A stretch of 64,000 nt of DNA from Vitellaria paradoxa (lineage: Eukaryota; Streptophyta; Magnoliopsida; Ericales; Sapotaceae). Positions within the stretch are counted from its first letter, which is position 1, and every line of letters starts with the position of its first letter. Position numbers and translations under genes: made by a program. Below, one piece after another: positions 34,480 to 44,505 of this stretch. The DNA lies in contig JAINTL010000046.1 of NCBI GenBank assembly GCA_019916065.1, forward strand, positions 248,001 to 312,000, written 5' to 3'. Under the pieces are notes generated by a model, which saw nothing but the letters and a program-made list of their open reading frames with translations, had not been told where the DNA came from and made no database searches.

Positions 34480-37400
34480 CTAGCAACTAGAGACATGAAT
34501 CAAGTTCAAACAATGTTTGAACTTATCTACTATGAGGGACTTCGTCAACATGTCTGCAGCGTTGTCAGAAGTGTGAACTTTCTCTAGCACTAGTTCACCT
34601 GAAGACACCAACTCCCGAATCTTGTGGAACCTCACATCTATGTGTTTGGTTCTAGCATGATACACCTGGTTCTTCACCAAATGAATGGCACTCTGACTGT
34701 CACAGTAAATCTCAACTCCACTTTGCTGTAGACCCAACTCTTTAATTAGTCCAGCATCCCATAATGCTTCCTTGGCAGCCTCAGCCACTGCCATGTATTC
34801 TGCTTCAGTCGTAGAAAGAGCAACAAGAGACTGAACCACGGACCTCCAACAAATAGGCCCTCCTGCCAGAGTGAAGACATACCCAGTAGTCGACCTCCTG
34901 TTATCCAAGTCCCCTGCATAGTCTGCATCCACATATCCTACAACTGAAAGCTCTTCTTGTTGTCTGCTGAACATGATGCCATAACTCGTGGTACCCCGCA
35001 AGTATCTGAAGATCCACTTGACTGCACTCCAATGCTGTCTCCCTGGATTAGCCATAAACTTGCTCACCACACTAACCGCATGTGCCAAATCTGGTCTGAT
35101 ACAAACCATCGCATACATAAGGCATCCAACTGCACTAGCATATGGAACTGACTCCATGTCCCTTATCTCATCTTCGGACGTCGGGCACTGATTTGCAGAC
35201 AGTCTAAAATGACCCGCCAAAGGTGTGCTCACCGATTTTGCTTTATCCATGCTAAACCTCTTTAACACCTTCTCCACATAAGCTTCCTGAGATAACCACA
35301 ATCTCCCTGAGCTTCTGTCCCTGTGAATCTCCATTCCAAGAATCTTCTCGGCTGCGCCCAAATCCTTCATTTCAAATTCCTTGCTCAACAAGGCCTTCAA
35401 CTTGTTGACTTCAAGGATACTCTTTGCAGAAATCAACATATCATCCACATACAAGAGGAGATATATGAAAGAACCATCATCAAGGCGTTTCACATAAATG
35501 CAACAATCATACTCACATCGCACGTAGCTAATTCTGATCATGAAAGAGTCAAACTTCTTGTACCACTGCCGTGGAGACTGCTTTAGCCCATAAAGTGACT
35601 TCGTCAGTTTGCAGACTAACTGCTCCTTCCCGGGCTGTGAAAACCCCTCCGGCTGCTCCATGTAAAGATCTTCTTCAATGTCACCATGAAGAAACGCCGT
35701 CTTTACGTCCATCTGTTCCAACTCCATGTCAAAATGAGCTACCAAGGCCAGCATCACCCTGATAGAAGTGTGTCTAACCACTGGGGAAAAAATCTCATCA
35801 TAGTCAATTCCTTTCCTTTGTGAGTAACCTTTCGCTACCAAGCGAGCCTTGAATCTTTCACATTTCTTTTCTGACGCAGCTTCCTTACGTTTGTACACCC
35901 ATTTGCATCCTATCGCCCGCTTTCCCTCTGGAAGCTCCACCAACTCCCATGTCTTGTTCTTATGCAGAGACTCCATCTCCTCCACCATAGCTTGCATCCA
36001 TTTGCTCTTCTCCTGACTGCTGATAGCCTCCTGAAAAGTAACTGGATCCCCACTACTGGTAACAAGTGCATAAGAAACTAAATCTTCAAAACCATACCTA
36101 GTCGGTGGTTTGATAATGCGTTTGGTCTGCCCTGAAGCTAAACTCTGGTGCTGTTGTTCCTTTGAACTGGAAGCTTGCTCTTCCAAACTAGGAGCCTCTA
36201 AACTCTGAGTAGAGATGTCTTTAGCCTGATTCTCTACCTCCACCTGCACCACTTGCTTGTTGAAATCTTTGCATTTTGGCTTCTGCTCCTCTTGTGACTG
36301 AGTACTCTTTAACATGGACTTTTCATTAAATACCACGTCTCTGCTGATCACCACTTTGTTTGCCTTAGGATCCCAGAGTTTATACCCCTTGACCCCCTTC
36401 ACATACCCGAGAAAGATACACTGTCGCGACTTTGGGTCAAGCTTGGACCGCTCATCACTAGAAACATGCATATATGCAGGACAACCGAAGACTCTCAACC
36501 TAGAGTAGTCAACCTCCTTCCCTGTCCACACTTCCTCTGCAACTTTCCCTTCTAGTGTTACCCTTGGTGATCTATTGATTAAGAAGCAAGCCATACTAAC
36601 TGCATCTGCCCAAAAGTTCTTTGTAAGCCCAGCATTCAACCTGAGACATCTTGCTCTTTCAGCAATTGTTCGGTTCATCCTTTCCGCTACACCATTCTGC
36701 TGCGGTGTCTTGCATACTGTGAAGTGTCTCTTTATTCCTTGTTGCTCACAAAATTGCATGAACTTCTTCTCCTTGTACTCAGTGCCGTTATCTGTCCTCA
36801 AACACTTTATCTTCCTCCCAGTTTGGTTCTCCACTTCAGCTTTCCACACTTTGAACTTGGCAAACACGTCTGACTTGTGCTGCATGAAGTAAACCCAAAC
36901 TTTCCTGGAGAAGTCGTCAATAAACGTGACGAAATACTGATGTCCCTGCCGTGATGCAACTCTCATTGGCCCCCAAACATCTGAATGGACATAATCAAGA
37001 ATGCCTTCTGTCTTGTGCGTAGCTGTCTTGAATTGCACCTTGGTCTGCTTTCCAAGAACACAATACTTGCAAAAATCAAGCTTACAAGTCTTTATCCCTT
37101 TGAGCAAATTCCGCCTGTGTAGCTCTAACATGCCACGTTCCCCCATATGCCCTAACCGCATATGCCACAAGACTGTGCTATCAGAATCAGACTCTGCTGC
37201 GGCAACTCTACCTACAACTGTACTCCCTAACAGTCTGTAGATATTCCTAGAAACTTTTTGCCCTTTCATCACCACCATCACCCCTTTTGAAACTTTCATT
37301 GCTCCGCCATCAGATTTAAAACTGAATCCGTTTGAATCTAAGGCACCCAATGAAATAAGATTCTTTCTAAGATCAGGAATATGTCTTACATCACATAAGG

Positions 37401-38505
37401 TTCGTACCACACCATCAAACATACGGATTTTGATATTCCCAATCCCAAAAACTTTGCATGAAGCATCGTTACCCATTAGAACTGAACCAGAATCCACTAA
37501 CCTGTAGGTGTCGAACCACGCCCTGTTTGGCGTCATGTGAAAAGAACACGCTGAATCTAGTATCCAAGAGTCCGTGAGATGATCTGAACTTAATGAAACT
37601 GAAAGCATGTCGCCATCCTCGGAGTCATTCTCTACAACATTTGCAGACTTTGAACCATTTTTATTCTCGCCACCCTTATCCTTACCCCACTCTGGGCAAT
37701 CTCGCTTGCAGTGGCCCTTCTTGCCGCACTTGAAGCATTGAGAATTTTTCTTTTTTCTTGACTTGGACCGAGAATTTTTATTCCCATTCGATTCCCTTTG
37801 TCTGCTCCTTCCTCTATCTTGCTTGTCCTTCACAACCAGACCCTCTCCTTGAGAATTCCCATCACTTTGCTTCCGCCTTTGTTGAAAATCTAACAAGGCT
37901 GTTGTGATTTCCTCATATACAAGAGTCTCTTTACCATAAGTAAGGGTTGTGATCAAGTTCTCAAACACTGATGAATCTGGTAGTGAATGCAGTAACATGA
38001 GAGCCTTGTCTTCATCCTCGAACTTGACTTCTACCCTCTTCAAATCCCCAATGATTTGATTGAACGCGTTGATGTGCTGTTCCAGGTCTGAGCCCTCCTC
38101 CATCTTCAAGTGATATAGCTTTCGCTTAAGATAGAGCTTGTTCGTAAGAGACTTAGACATGTATCTCGCTTCGAGTTTCTTCCATACCTCTGCTGGCGAA
38201 TTCTCCTCAATAACATACTGCATCACGTCATCATCCAGACACAATCTGATTGTAGCCACAGCCCTTTCCTGAAGTTCAACCCAATCTGCTTCTTCCATCT
38301 TTTCAGGCTTCGTCTTCACCAATGCTTTTGCCATTCCTTGTTGCACCAATAGATCCTTTAACCTTCTCTGCCATAATCCAAAATTCCCCGTTCCATTGAA
38401 CTTGTTAACTTCGAACTTTGCAGACGAAGAGCTTCTTGACATTATGCCTCGTTGAAGTGAATAGTACCCACTAAGTAAGTTCTCAGGAAAGATTGGAGGG
38501 GTCAT
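34480..38505 (-). CDS. Copia gag-pol polyprotein
   Basis: One open frame of 1341 codons. The likely start is the Met at codon 22 (38442), because upstream codons come from a tandem leader repeat. In order (residue numbers from 38505): retrotransposon gag capsid, about 30-210; CCHC zinc knuckle 257-270 (CFKCGKKGHCKRDC); aspartic protease at WILDSAC, 314-320; integrase zinc finger H448, H453, C479, C482; integrase core D509, D572, E608 with the DD35E spacing; reverse transcriptase from about 865 with YVDD at 1019-1022; RNase H with DADYAG and STTEAEYMA near 1190-1240. It copies and integrates the element's RNA. No stop or frameshift is seen, so it is potentially active. Confidence 0.96.
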   Translation of the reverse strand: MTPPIFPENLLSGYYSLQRGIMSRSSSSAKFEVNKFNGTGNFGLWQRRLKDLLVQQGMAKALVKTKPEKMEEADWVELQERAVATIRLCLDDDVMQYVIEENSPAEVWKKLEARYMSKSLTNKLYLKRKLYHLKMEEGSDLEQHINAFNQIIGDLKRVEVKFEDEDKALMLLHSLPDSSVFENLITTLTYGKETLVYEEITTALLDFQQRRKQSDGNSQGEGLVVKDKQDRGRSRQRESNGNKNSRSKSRKKKNSQCFKCGKKGHCKRDCPEWGKDKGGENKNGSKSANVVENDSEDGDMLSVSLSSDHLTDSWILDSACSFHMTPNRAWFDTYRLVDSGSVLMGNDASCKVFGIGNIKIRMFDGVVRTLCDVRHIPDLRKNLISLGALDSNGFSFKSDGGAMKVSKGVMVVMKGQKVSRNIYRLLGSTVVGRVAAAESDSDSTVLWHMRLGHMGERGMLELHRRNLLKGIKTCKLDFCKYCVLGKQTKVQFKTATHKTEGILDYVHSDVWGPMRVASRQGHQYFVTFIDDFSRKVWVYFMQHKSDVFAKFKVWKAEVENQTGRKIKCLRTDNGTEYKEKKFMQFCEQQGIKRHFTVCKTPQQNGVAERMNRTIAERARCLRLNAGLTKNFWADAVSMACFLINRSPRVTLEGKVAEEVWTGKEVDYSRLRVFGCPAYMHVSSDERSKLDPKSRQCIFLGYVKGVKGYKLWDPKANKVVISRDVVFNEKSMLKSTQSQEEQKPKCKDFNKQVVQVEVENQAKDISTQSLEAPSLEEQASSSKEQQHQSLASGQTKRIIKPPTRYGFEDLVSYALVTSSGDPVTFQEAISSQEKSKWMQAMVEEMESLHKNKTWELVELPEGKRAIGCKWVYKRKEAASEKKCERFKARLVAKGYSQRKGIDYDEIFSPVVRHTSIRVMLALVAHFDMELEQMDVKTAFLHGDIEEDLYMEQPEGFSQPGKEQLVCKLTKSLYGLKQSPRQWYKKFDSFMIRISYVRCEYDCCIYVKRLDDGSFIYLLLYVDDMLISAKSILEVNKLKALLSKEFEMKDLGAAEKILGMEIHRDRSSGRLWLSQEAYVEKVLKRFSMDKAKSVSTPLAGHFRLSANQCPTSEDEIRDMESVPYASAVGCLMYAMVCIRPDLAHAVSVVSKFMANPGRQHWSAVKWIFRYLRGTTSYGIMFSRQQEELSVVGYVDADYAGDLDNRRSTTGYVFTLAGGPICWRSVVQSLVALSTTEAEYMAVAEAAKEALWDAGLIKELGLQQSGVEIYCDSQSAIHLVKNQVYHARTKHIDVRFHKIRELVSSGELVLEKVHTSDNAADMLTKSLIVDKFKHCLNLIHVSSC

Positions 38506-38623
38506 ATTGGTCCCACTTAAAACCCAACCTCCTAGACAGAACTTCCACTAAGTAAGTTCTCAGGAAAGATTGGAGGGGTCACACTGGTCCTACTTAGAAC
38601 CCAACCTCCTAGACAGAACTTCC
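38470..38623. repeat. 77-bp tandem duplication in the copia leader
   Basis: 'actaagtaagttctcagg' starts at 38470 and 38547. The two units differ at about four positions, more than expected from the LTR divergence, so the duplication probably predates this insertion and belongs to the family. It supplies the first codons upstream of the likely gag start. Confidence 0.9.
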
Positions 38624-38665
38624 TTAAACTCATACGTATCCACACCACAAACCAAGGCAACATGA

Positions 38666-38677
38666 GCTCTGATACCA
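38666..38677 (-). promoter_or_regulatory. Primer binding site of the copia element
   Basis: Minus strand reads TGGTATCAGAGC two bases inside the 5' LTR, complementary to the 3' end of plant initiator Met-tRNA, the usual copia primer. Confidence 0.95.
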
Positions 38678-38679
38678 AT

Positions 38680-39187
38680 TGTTGTTACGAAACCCTGGAT
38701 CACCTTCTGGCAACACCCCTGCAAATAATAGCAAACACGAACACAAGAAAAACACAAAATAGAAGAACACAAGATTTACGTGGTTCGGCAATTTGCCTAC
38801 GTCCACAGGCACTCAGAGAAGAAAATCCACTATATGAATAATATTACAATCACACAATATTTCCTCTCACCCAATACCCCAATACACCCCACAAAGCAAT
38901 TCCCCAAGCAAAACTACAACTCTCACCTCAAAGGAGGAATATAACTAGAGTACAAGCTTGCTACCCAAAGCTTTGACTGGTGTGTCTTTTCCAAAAAAAA
39001 GGACCCTCTATTTATAACCCCACAAGGCCCCCTCTGCCTTTATGAGAAAATCGATGTGGGACAGGATTTACAACCTCACAAGACTTCTGCCTTTATGAGA
39101 AATCCAATGTGGGATAGGATTTATAACCTCACAAGACTTCTGCCTTTATGAGAAAACCAATGTGAGATAGGAGCCAACAAATTAACA
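38680..39187 (-). repeat. 5' LTR of the copia element (right in the window)
   Basis: Pairs with 33885-34392 over 508 bp without indels. Differences seen: aaaaac/aaaaat and atagaag/ataaaag near the start, and tcg/ctg near 39050. Confidence 0.95.
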
Positions 39188-40051
39188 GTTCGTGTCGCCG
39201 TCAAGATCCTCGACAATGTTAAAGGAAGTGGGGATGATTTCATCAATGAAGTCGGAACGATAGGTAGAATCCACCATGTCAATGTGGTGCGCTTGGTCGG
39301 ATACTGTGCTGATGGATTTCACAGAGGTCTCATTTATGAGTTCATGCCAAATCAATCCCTAGAGAAGTACATATCTTCTGATCATGAGAAGCATTCACTA
39401 GGTTGGGAGAAGCTTTATGGCATTGCTCTAGGAATAGCCAAAGGAATCGAGTATCTTCACCAAGGGTGTGATCGACAAATCCTTCATTTCGACATTAAAC
39501 CTCAAAACATCTTGTTGGACCACAATTTCAACCCAAAAATCTCTGATTTTGGGCTAGCAAAGTTGTGTTCGAAGGAGCAAAGCGCTATTTTCATGACTGC
39601 TGCTAGGGGAACGGTGGGTTACATTGCACCTGAAGTGTTCTCTAGAAACTTTGGAAATGTGTCATCCAAATCCAATGTATATAGTTTTGGAATGTTGTTG
39701 CTAGATATAGCTGGGGTGAGGAATAGAACTATCACGGAGAGTGAAGGTGAAGTTTATTTCCCAGAATGGATTTACAATCGTTTAGAAAAAGGAGAAGAGC
39801 TGGGAATCCAAATTGGGGAAGACAGAGCCGCAAATATTGTGAAGAAACTAATAATTGTGGGACTTTGGTGTACCCAATGGTGCCCCATGAATCGACCGTC
39901 AATGAAAGTTGTAGTGCACATGTTGGAAGCCCGTGGAAGCACTCTAACTGCACCACCTAATCCATTTACCTCCAATGATTCAATAAAAGCCAAGGGAAAA
40001 ATGGTTAGAATATCATTTAGTGAGTTAGAAATTATTTCTGAATCAGAGTGA

Positions 40052-41839
40052 GAGAAAAAAAAAATTAGTGTTACTTTTGCATTTAAATCCTTAAAAAAAG
40101 TGTGTATGAATGGACGTTGTTATTAATATTGTTGTCATCCTATCAATAATTAATGCCTTGTATGGTCATTGAAATAGTCAACTTACAGTGGTTATATGCC
40201 CAAAGGAACAATTTCTCCAAGTAACAATCAATATTGTCCTCTCAGTTCAAGCCGGATGTTTTCTCTAGTAACAAATATTTAGGTACTAGACAAAAGAGTA
40301 AAAAGTATCCTCTATGGTACTATTTAGTTTTCTTTTAATTGAGAATGGAAGTTGAAGTTGTGGATGTCTCCACAAAAATTGGCAAATTTCTAATTTTAAC
40401 TATCATGAAACCTTAGAAAATAGGACATGCAAGAACAAGAAATGATTTATAACCCACAAATATATAGCCTTGTGCTAAAGATTTGGGGACCAAGTGACCA
40501 ACAATTTTCACATGGAGGACTGTCTATCAAGATGCCAAAGTCCTTCGGGGCGTGAAATGGATATAAATGCAGGCTCATATGAGAACATGCATTTCAAAGC
40601 TTGTATTTGATGAAGCAATAATGCTTTAAAAATTCTAATGCAATGCAGCACCATATTCAGATTCAAAAACTAGCTCGCTAACTCAGCTGTGAAGTGATCT
40701 TCCATAACATATGTCAAGCTGAAGATCATAAAATTGGCATTAATCCTACAGGGTTGTGGATCCAAATTCCTACAAGGTTGTGCAAATTCCGTCATTGTGG
40801 AATTCACCTTAATAAAATGATTTTCCTATAAAGTATTATTGTGTATTTATGAGAAATTTTGATATCCTTGTTTAAAATAATTGAGGCAGTTTTATGATTA
40901 GAAAATTATACTCCTATGTTTTTAGTATCAGGGTTCATTAATTAATATGTTAATATGTTTTCCTCTTGGCTGCATGTCAATTTTCAAATTAGGTGGTCAT
41001 CGGTTGTAGAATGATTATATCCTAAGATTTACATGAGTTTTATTTTTGTTGCTATCACATCCGCTGACAGTACCTAAACTTTAAAATTATATGTTACGAC
41101 ATTTACTGAACACTTCCATGGCTGCAATTAGGTGATGCCAGAACTTTTACTTCCTTTTGTATTTATGTTGAATGACCAAAAACTTTACATAGCTCCATTT
41201 TCTAGTAAGCATAAATTAACTCTACATTATCTTCACAAAATTACATTGCTAGTGCATTTTTAAAAAATATCTTTATAATCTCATCTATTTATTATAACAG
41301 TATTATCGCATTGACAGGCAAGTATATATCATTTTCACCTACTTAAATTTGACAAATAATACTCTATCTGCTTTTTAAAGATGAACGCTAACTCTTGGAG
41401 TCTCCGCCAAAAGACCTTTCAAGAAGGTTTGTTTCATCATTTTAGAGTCTCGGTCAAAAGGCCTTTCAGGAAGCTTTGTTTATCATTAGCAGGAATGTAA
41501 TAATAGAAGGATGAGATATTGGGTAAGTTCAAAGATAGAAATGTTGTATTCATTAATAAACTAGTTAACAAGGAATGATTCATCATTACAATGTGATAGT
41601 TGTTATTATTTGATTGCAGCATGATAACATTGACCATAATATGTAATACACAAAGCTCTGTATTATTGCTTTGGCTCATAAGAGTATAAAAAAAAAAAAA
41701 AAAAATTACAAAGTAATACTACTAGACGGAATTATAGACAACATGAGAAACTAGGCCTAATTTCTTACAATATATTACAAAACTTCCTAAGGTCCAAAAC
41801 TGAAACATTTATATTAATAAAATTTACTAATTAGGATTT
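40052..41839. repeat. 3' flanks of D and of pseudogene C
   Basis: 40052-40660 is the 3' side of gene D with no further gene. From about 40670 to 41839 it duplicates 22300-23420, and its last 280 bp also resembles 57510-57783. It is the conserved 3' flank of the gene E type unit. Confidence 0.7.
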
Positions 41840-44505
41840 TTACTTTAATTCTGAAATAACTATCACTTCCTGTTCAAGATGTCTTCTAGGTTTGCCTACA
41901 TTCCTAGTGGAGAAAGGGTTAGGAAAAATGGTCAAATTGTTTATGTCACCTTGCAGCATTTGAATCACAACTTTCATGGAAGGATGATCAATGGGATTCC
42001 ATTGTATACACCAAAGTCCAACAATTATAAGTTTTTTCACTGTTTTACCATCACTATCTTCCTAAATCCGAGTCCTCAGTTCTTCACCTTGTTCCAAACG
42101 CTTATATATCCACTCTAAAAAAATATATTTGGCTAACATTTTCAACTTTAACATCATTATTCTTTCTCCCTCCAACCATTTTAAGCAACAACATTTCATA
42201 ACTATAAACATTTGATTTATAGGAAAATTTCCCAAAATTCCAAGATAAAACTTCATGTCAATATAGCCCATAGTCCCTCCAGCAGCAGTCATAGAAACTA
42301 TATTTTGTTCCTTAGAGCACAACTTGGCCAAACCAAAGTTAGAGATCTTTAAATTAAAATTATGGTCCAACGTGATATTGTGAGGTTTAATATCAAAATG
42401 GAGGATCCGCTGATCACACTCTTGGTGGAGATATTCAATCCTTTTAGCAATGCCCAGAGCAATATGCTGAGGCCTCTCCCAACCAAGGTGTTGGTTGTTC
42501 TTGAAGTTCTCAGAAAAGATGCACTTTTCTAGTGAATCATTTGGCGGGAACTCATACACAAGAACTTGTATGAACTTAGCAGCACAGAAGCCGACCAAAC
42601 GAACAACATTGACATGGTGAATTTTTCCAATTGTTCCAACTTCGTTAATGAAGTCTTCCCCATTTTCCTTAGAATTGTTGAGGACCCTAATAGCAGTAAA
42701 GATTTCATGTGAAATAATCTCTTTGTAAATTGTTCCATAACCACCTTCCCTCAAATTTTCCTAAATTGATTTGTGATGTGTTTAAGATTAACATAAAAAT
42801 ATCTTGCGGGCATCAGAACTCTATAATCCTCCAAAAATTTCTCGATTTTTGCTTGATTTTGTTTTTCTAGTTCATTTGAGCCATGGAAATAGCAGAATGC
42901 TATGACTGCTAGCAGAACAAAGAAGGAACCTAAGATTGCCCCTGCGTATATTAAAAAAATAGATTAAAAATTAAATTAAAAAAGAAAGTTTAAACACTTT
43001 ATCTTACAAATTAATTAATATTCTGGTATGTACGATAGATAGGATCAGGGGCGGAGTCAGAATTTTTGCTGAGGGGGGCACTGGGCGCTGAGGGGGGCAC
43101 CGAGCACCGAGGGGGGCACCGAGCACCCAAGAAAAAATAACAATCGACTTATTTTTCGATTAAGAGTAAGAGAAAAACGATGTTATTTTTAGAGAGAAAA
43201 TAAATTATTCTTGAGTATTAACTAGTGAATATATTTCTCACAGTTAATGGTTCAAGCACCTGAAGTTTATTAGAGATATCCCTCGCTACAAAAAATATAA
43301 TTATTATTAAATTTTATTATCTATAGAATTTATTTTGTTATATGCTAAATTTGCTAATAGTATAAACAAAAATATGTAATAATGTATTAAAAGGATACAC
43401 TTTATTTCACAAAAAATATCAAGTTTGATTCTTTTAAACTTCTTATATGTTAAAAAATTTTGAGTTAACTTTAAATTTTTAATAAAATCAAAAATATCTT
43501 AAATTTTAATTAATTTAATTTTTAAATAAAATTAAAATAACAAAGAGAACATTTTAATAATTTTATCTTAAAAATTGAGGGGGGTCACTTGCCCCCTTGC
43601 CCCATGTAGGTCCGCCCATGGATAGGATGAAGGGCTGGGGGAATAGATAGAGAAATTTACCAGCAAGCTTTAGTTTCCCTATTACACCTGCAAGAGATAA
43701 TGAAATTGTCCAAGTGGTGCAAATTAAATTTAAGCCACTTAGTAAATTTTAGAATGAATTGAATCATCAGTACCGTCTGGTTCCTGCACACAGATGGTTT
43801 GAGGTGGCTGCGTATAATTCTTCGAACTACAAAACTTTTTTACGGCCTCACAGTTTCCGAAATTGGGATTCGACCGAGTGATATTAATAATAAAACTCTT
43901 ATTTGTGTAGCCCACGACATTGTGGGGGAACTGCTGCAATGGTGGCCATCTGGGTACAAGACGTCCAAAATTCATCACTGATGTCAGAATCGGACGACAC
44001 GGGAATTATACCAAGGACGCTAAGGCAGGTCGCCGGGTAACTGGGGTCTGACTGGTCGGGAGGAACAATTATACAAGTCATAGTTTTCGAAGTAATTGAT
44101 TTCGGAGGCGGGACTAAATCGGAAAGGAGAGGCAGAGAAATTGAGATTCAGAAGGTGCAGTGGAAAGCAATCCCCCTGTAGGGAAACCGCTTGAATTTTT
44201 TGGAGTTGGTAATCAATTGGGATGACTTGCAATTTTAATGAAGAAGAAGGTAGCATGTAAAGCAGCACGCCATTGCTGCTGCAAGATAGCTTAAATTCGG
44301 GACAACCACAGCAGCTGTTGTCTGCAGGCTGCTATGTATCTTGGACCCAGAAGGGAGACCTTAGTGGCGGCCCTAATCTATCCCTGCAATATTTGGCCCC
44401 GGTGCACACACCAGGGCTTGCTGCACTTCCAAATCTGGCAAATACTATTTGTGTACTGGAAAATAACAAGTAGCGCAGGAAGAAGAGGAAGATGAACATG
44501 CCCAT
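41840..44505 (-). pseudogene. C: full-length LRK10L kinase pseudogene
   Basis: Exon 1 44505-43774, exon 2 43687-43661 (27 nt, intact splice sites), exon 3 42941-41840, the same structure as gene E. Exon 1 has a TAG at 44332-44334 where E reads CAG, and frameshifts around 44020-44080. Exon 3 keeps the membrane helix, but a 1-bp loss just before the Gly loop shifts the frame. The VAVK lysine is Arg (TAIRVL), DFG is NFG, NIMLD is NITLD, and a second frameshift follows GTMGYI near 42250. A stop precedes the conserved GLWCIQWNPID..SMK tail. Every catalytic requirement is lost. Intron 2 holds a 575-bp hAT-like insert. Confidence 0.93.
43046..43620. mobile_element. hAT-type non-autonomous element, 575 bp, in intron 2 of C
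   Basis: Starts CAGGGGCGGAGTC and ends with TCCGCCCATG, the typical hAT inverted-repeat sequence (CA.GGGCGGA). It is flanked by a perfect 8-bp target duplication GATAGGAT (43038-43045 and 43621-43628). It has no transposase. Near the left end there is an about 17-bp 'gaggggggcaccgagcac'-like repeat in three copies. Confidence 0.95.

Larger units (their letters stand above)
33885..39187 (-). mobile_element. Complete Ty1/copia retrotransposon, Tnt1/Tork-like, 5303 bp
   Basis: Inserted antisense in kinase exon 3 of gene D. Two 508-bp LTRs (33885-34392 and 38680-39187) start TGTTGTTACG and end ATTAACA. Target-site duplication GTTCG lies at 33880-33884 and 39188-39192. By eye I count four differences between the LTRs (about 0.8%), so the insertion is recent. 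Primer site and polypurine tract are in place and a single gag-pol frame is intact, so it may be autonomous. Domain order protease-integrase-RT-RNase H defines copia; the gag and integrase text resembles tobacco Tnt1. Confidence 0.97.
32704..40051 (+). pseudogene. D: LRK10L receptor kinase disrupted by a copia element
   Basis: Plus-strand kinase of the gene E group. Exon 1 (32704-33416) has a signal peptide (22 residues), GUB_WAK motif (RCHSDPIIRFPFWL, DLSCSQN) and a Cys-rich C-terminal half, ending at the phase-1 donor in ACG|GTAC. One extra C in the C5 run near 32920 shifts the frame. Exon 3 starts at 33635: membrane helix, juxtamembrane, Gly loop GKGGYGEVY, then the copia insert between Val and Arg codons just before VAVKIL. 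It resumes at 39188 with the 5-bp duplicate and runs to 40051: HFDIKPQN (non-RD), DFG, APEV. Without the insert, one TSD copy and the extra base the lengths sum to 1821 nt, exactly 607 codons. A conserved Asp of subdomain IX is Asn (SNVYSFG). Confidence 0.92.

Noticed and set aside
34957..37240. Plus-strand frames of 60-105 codons
   Set aside because: Antisense shadows of the copia gag-pol frame.
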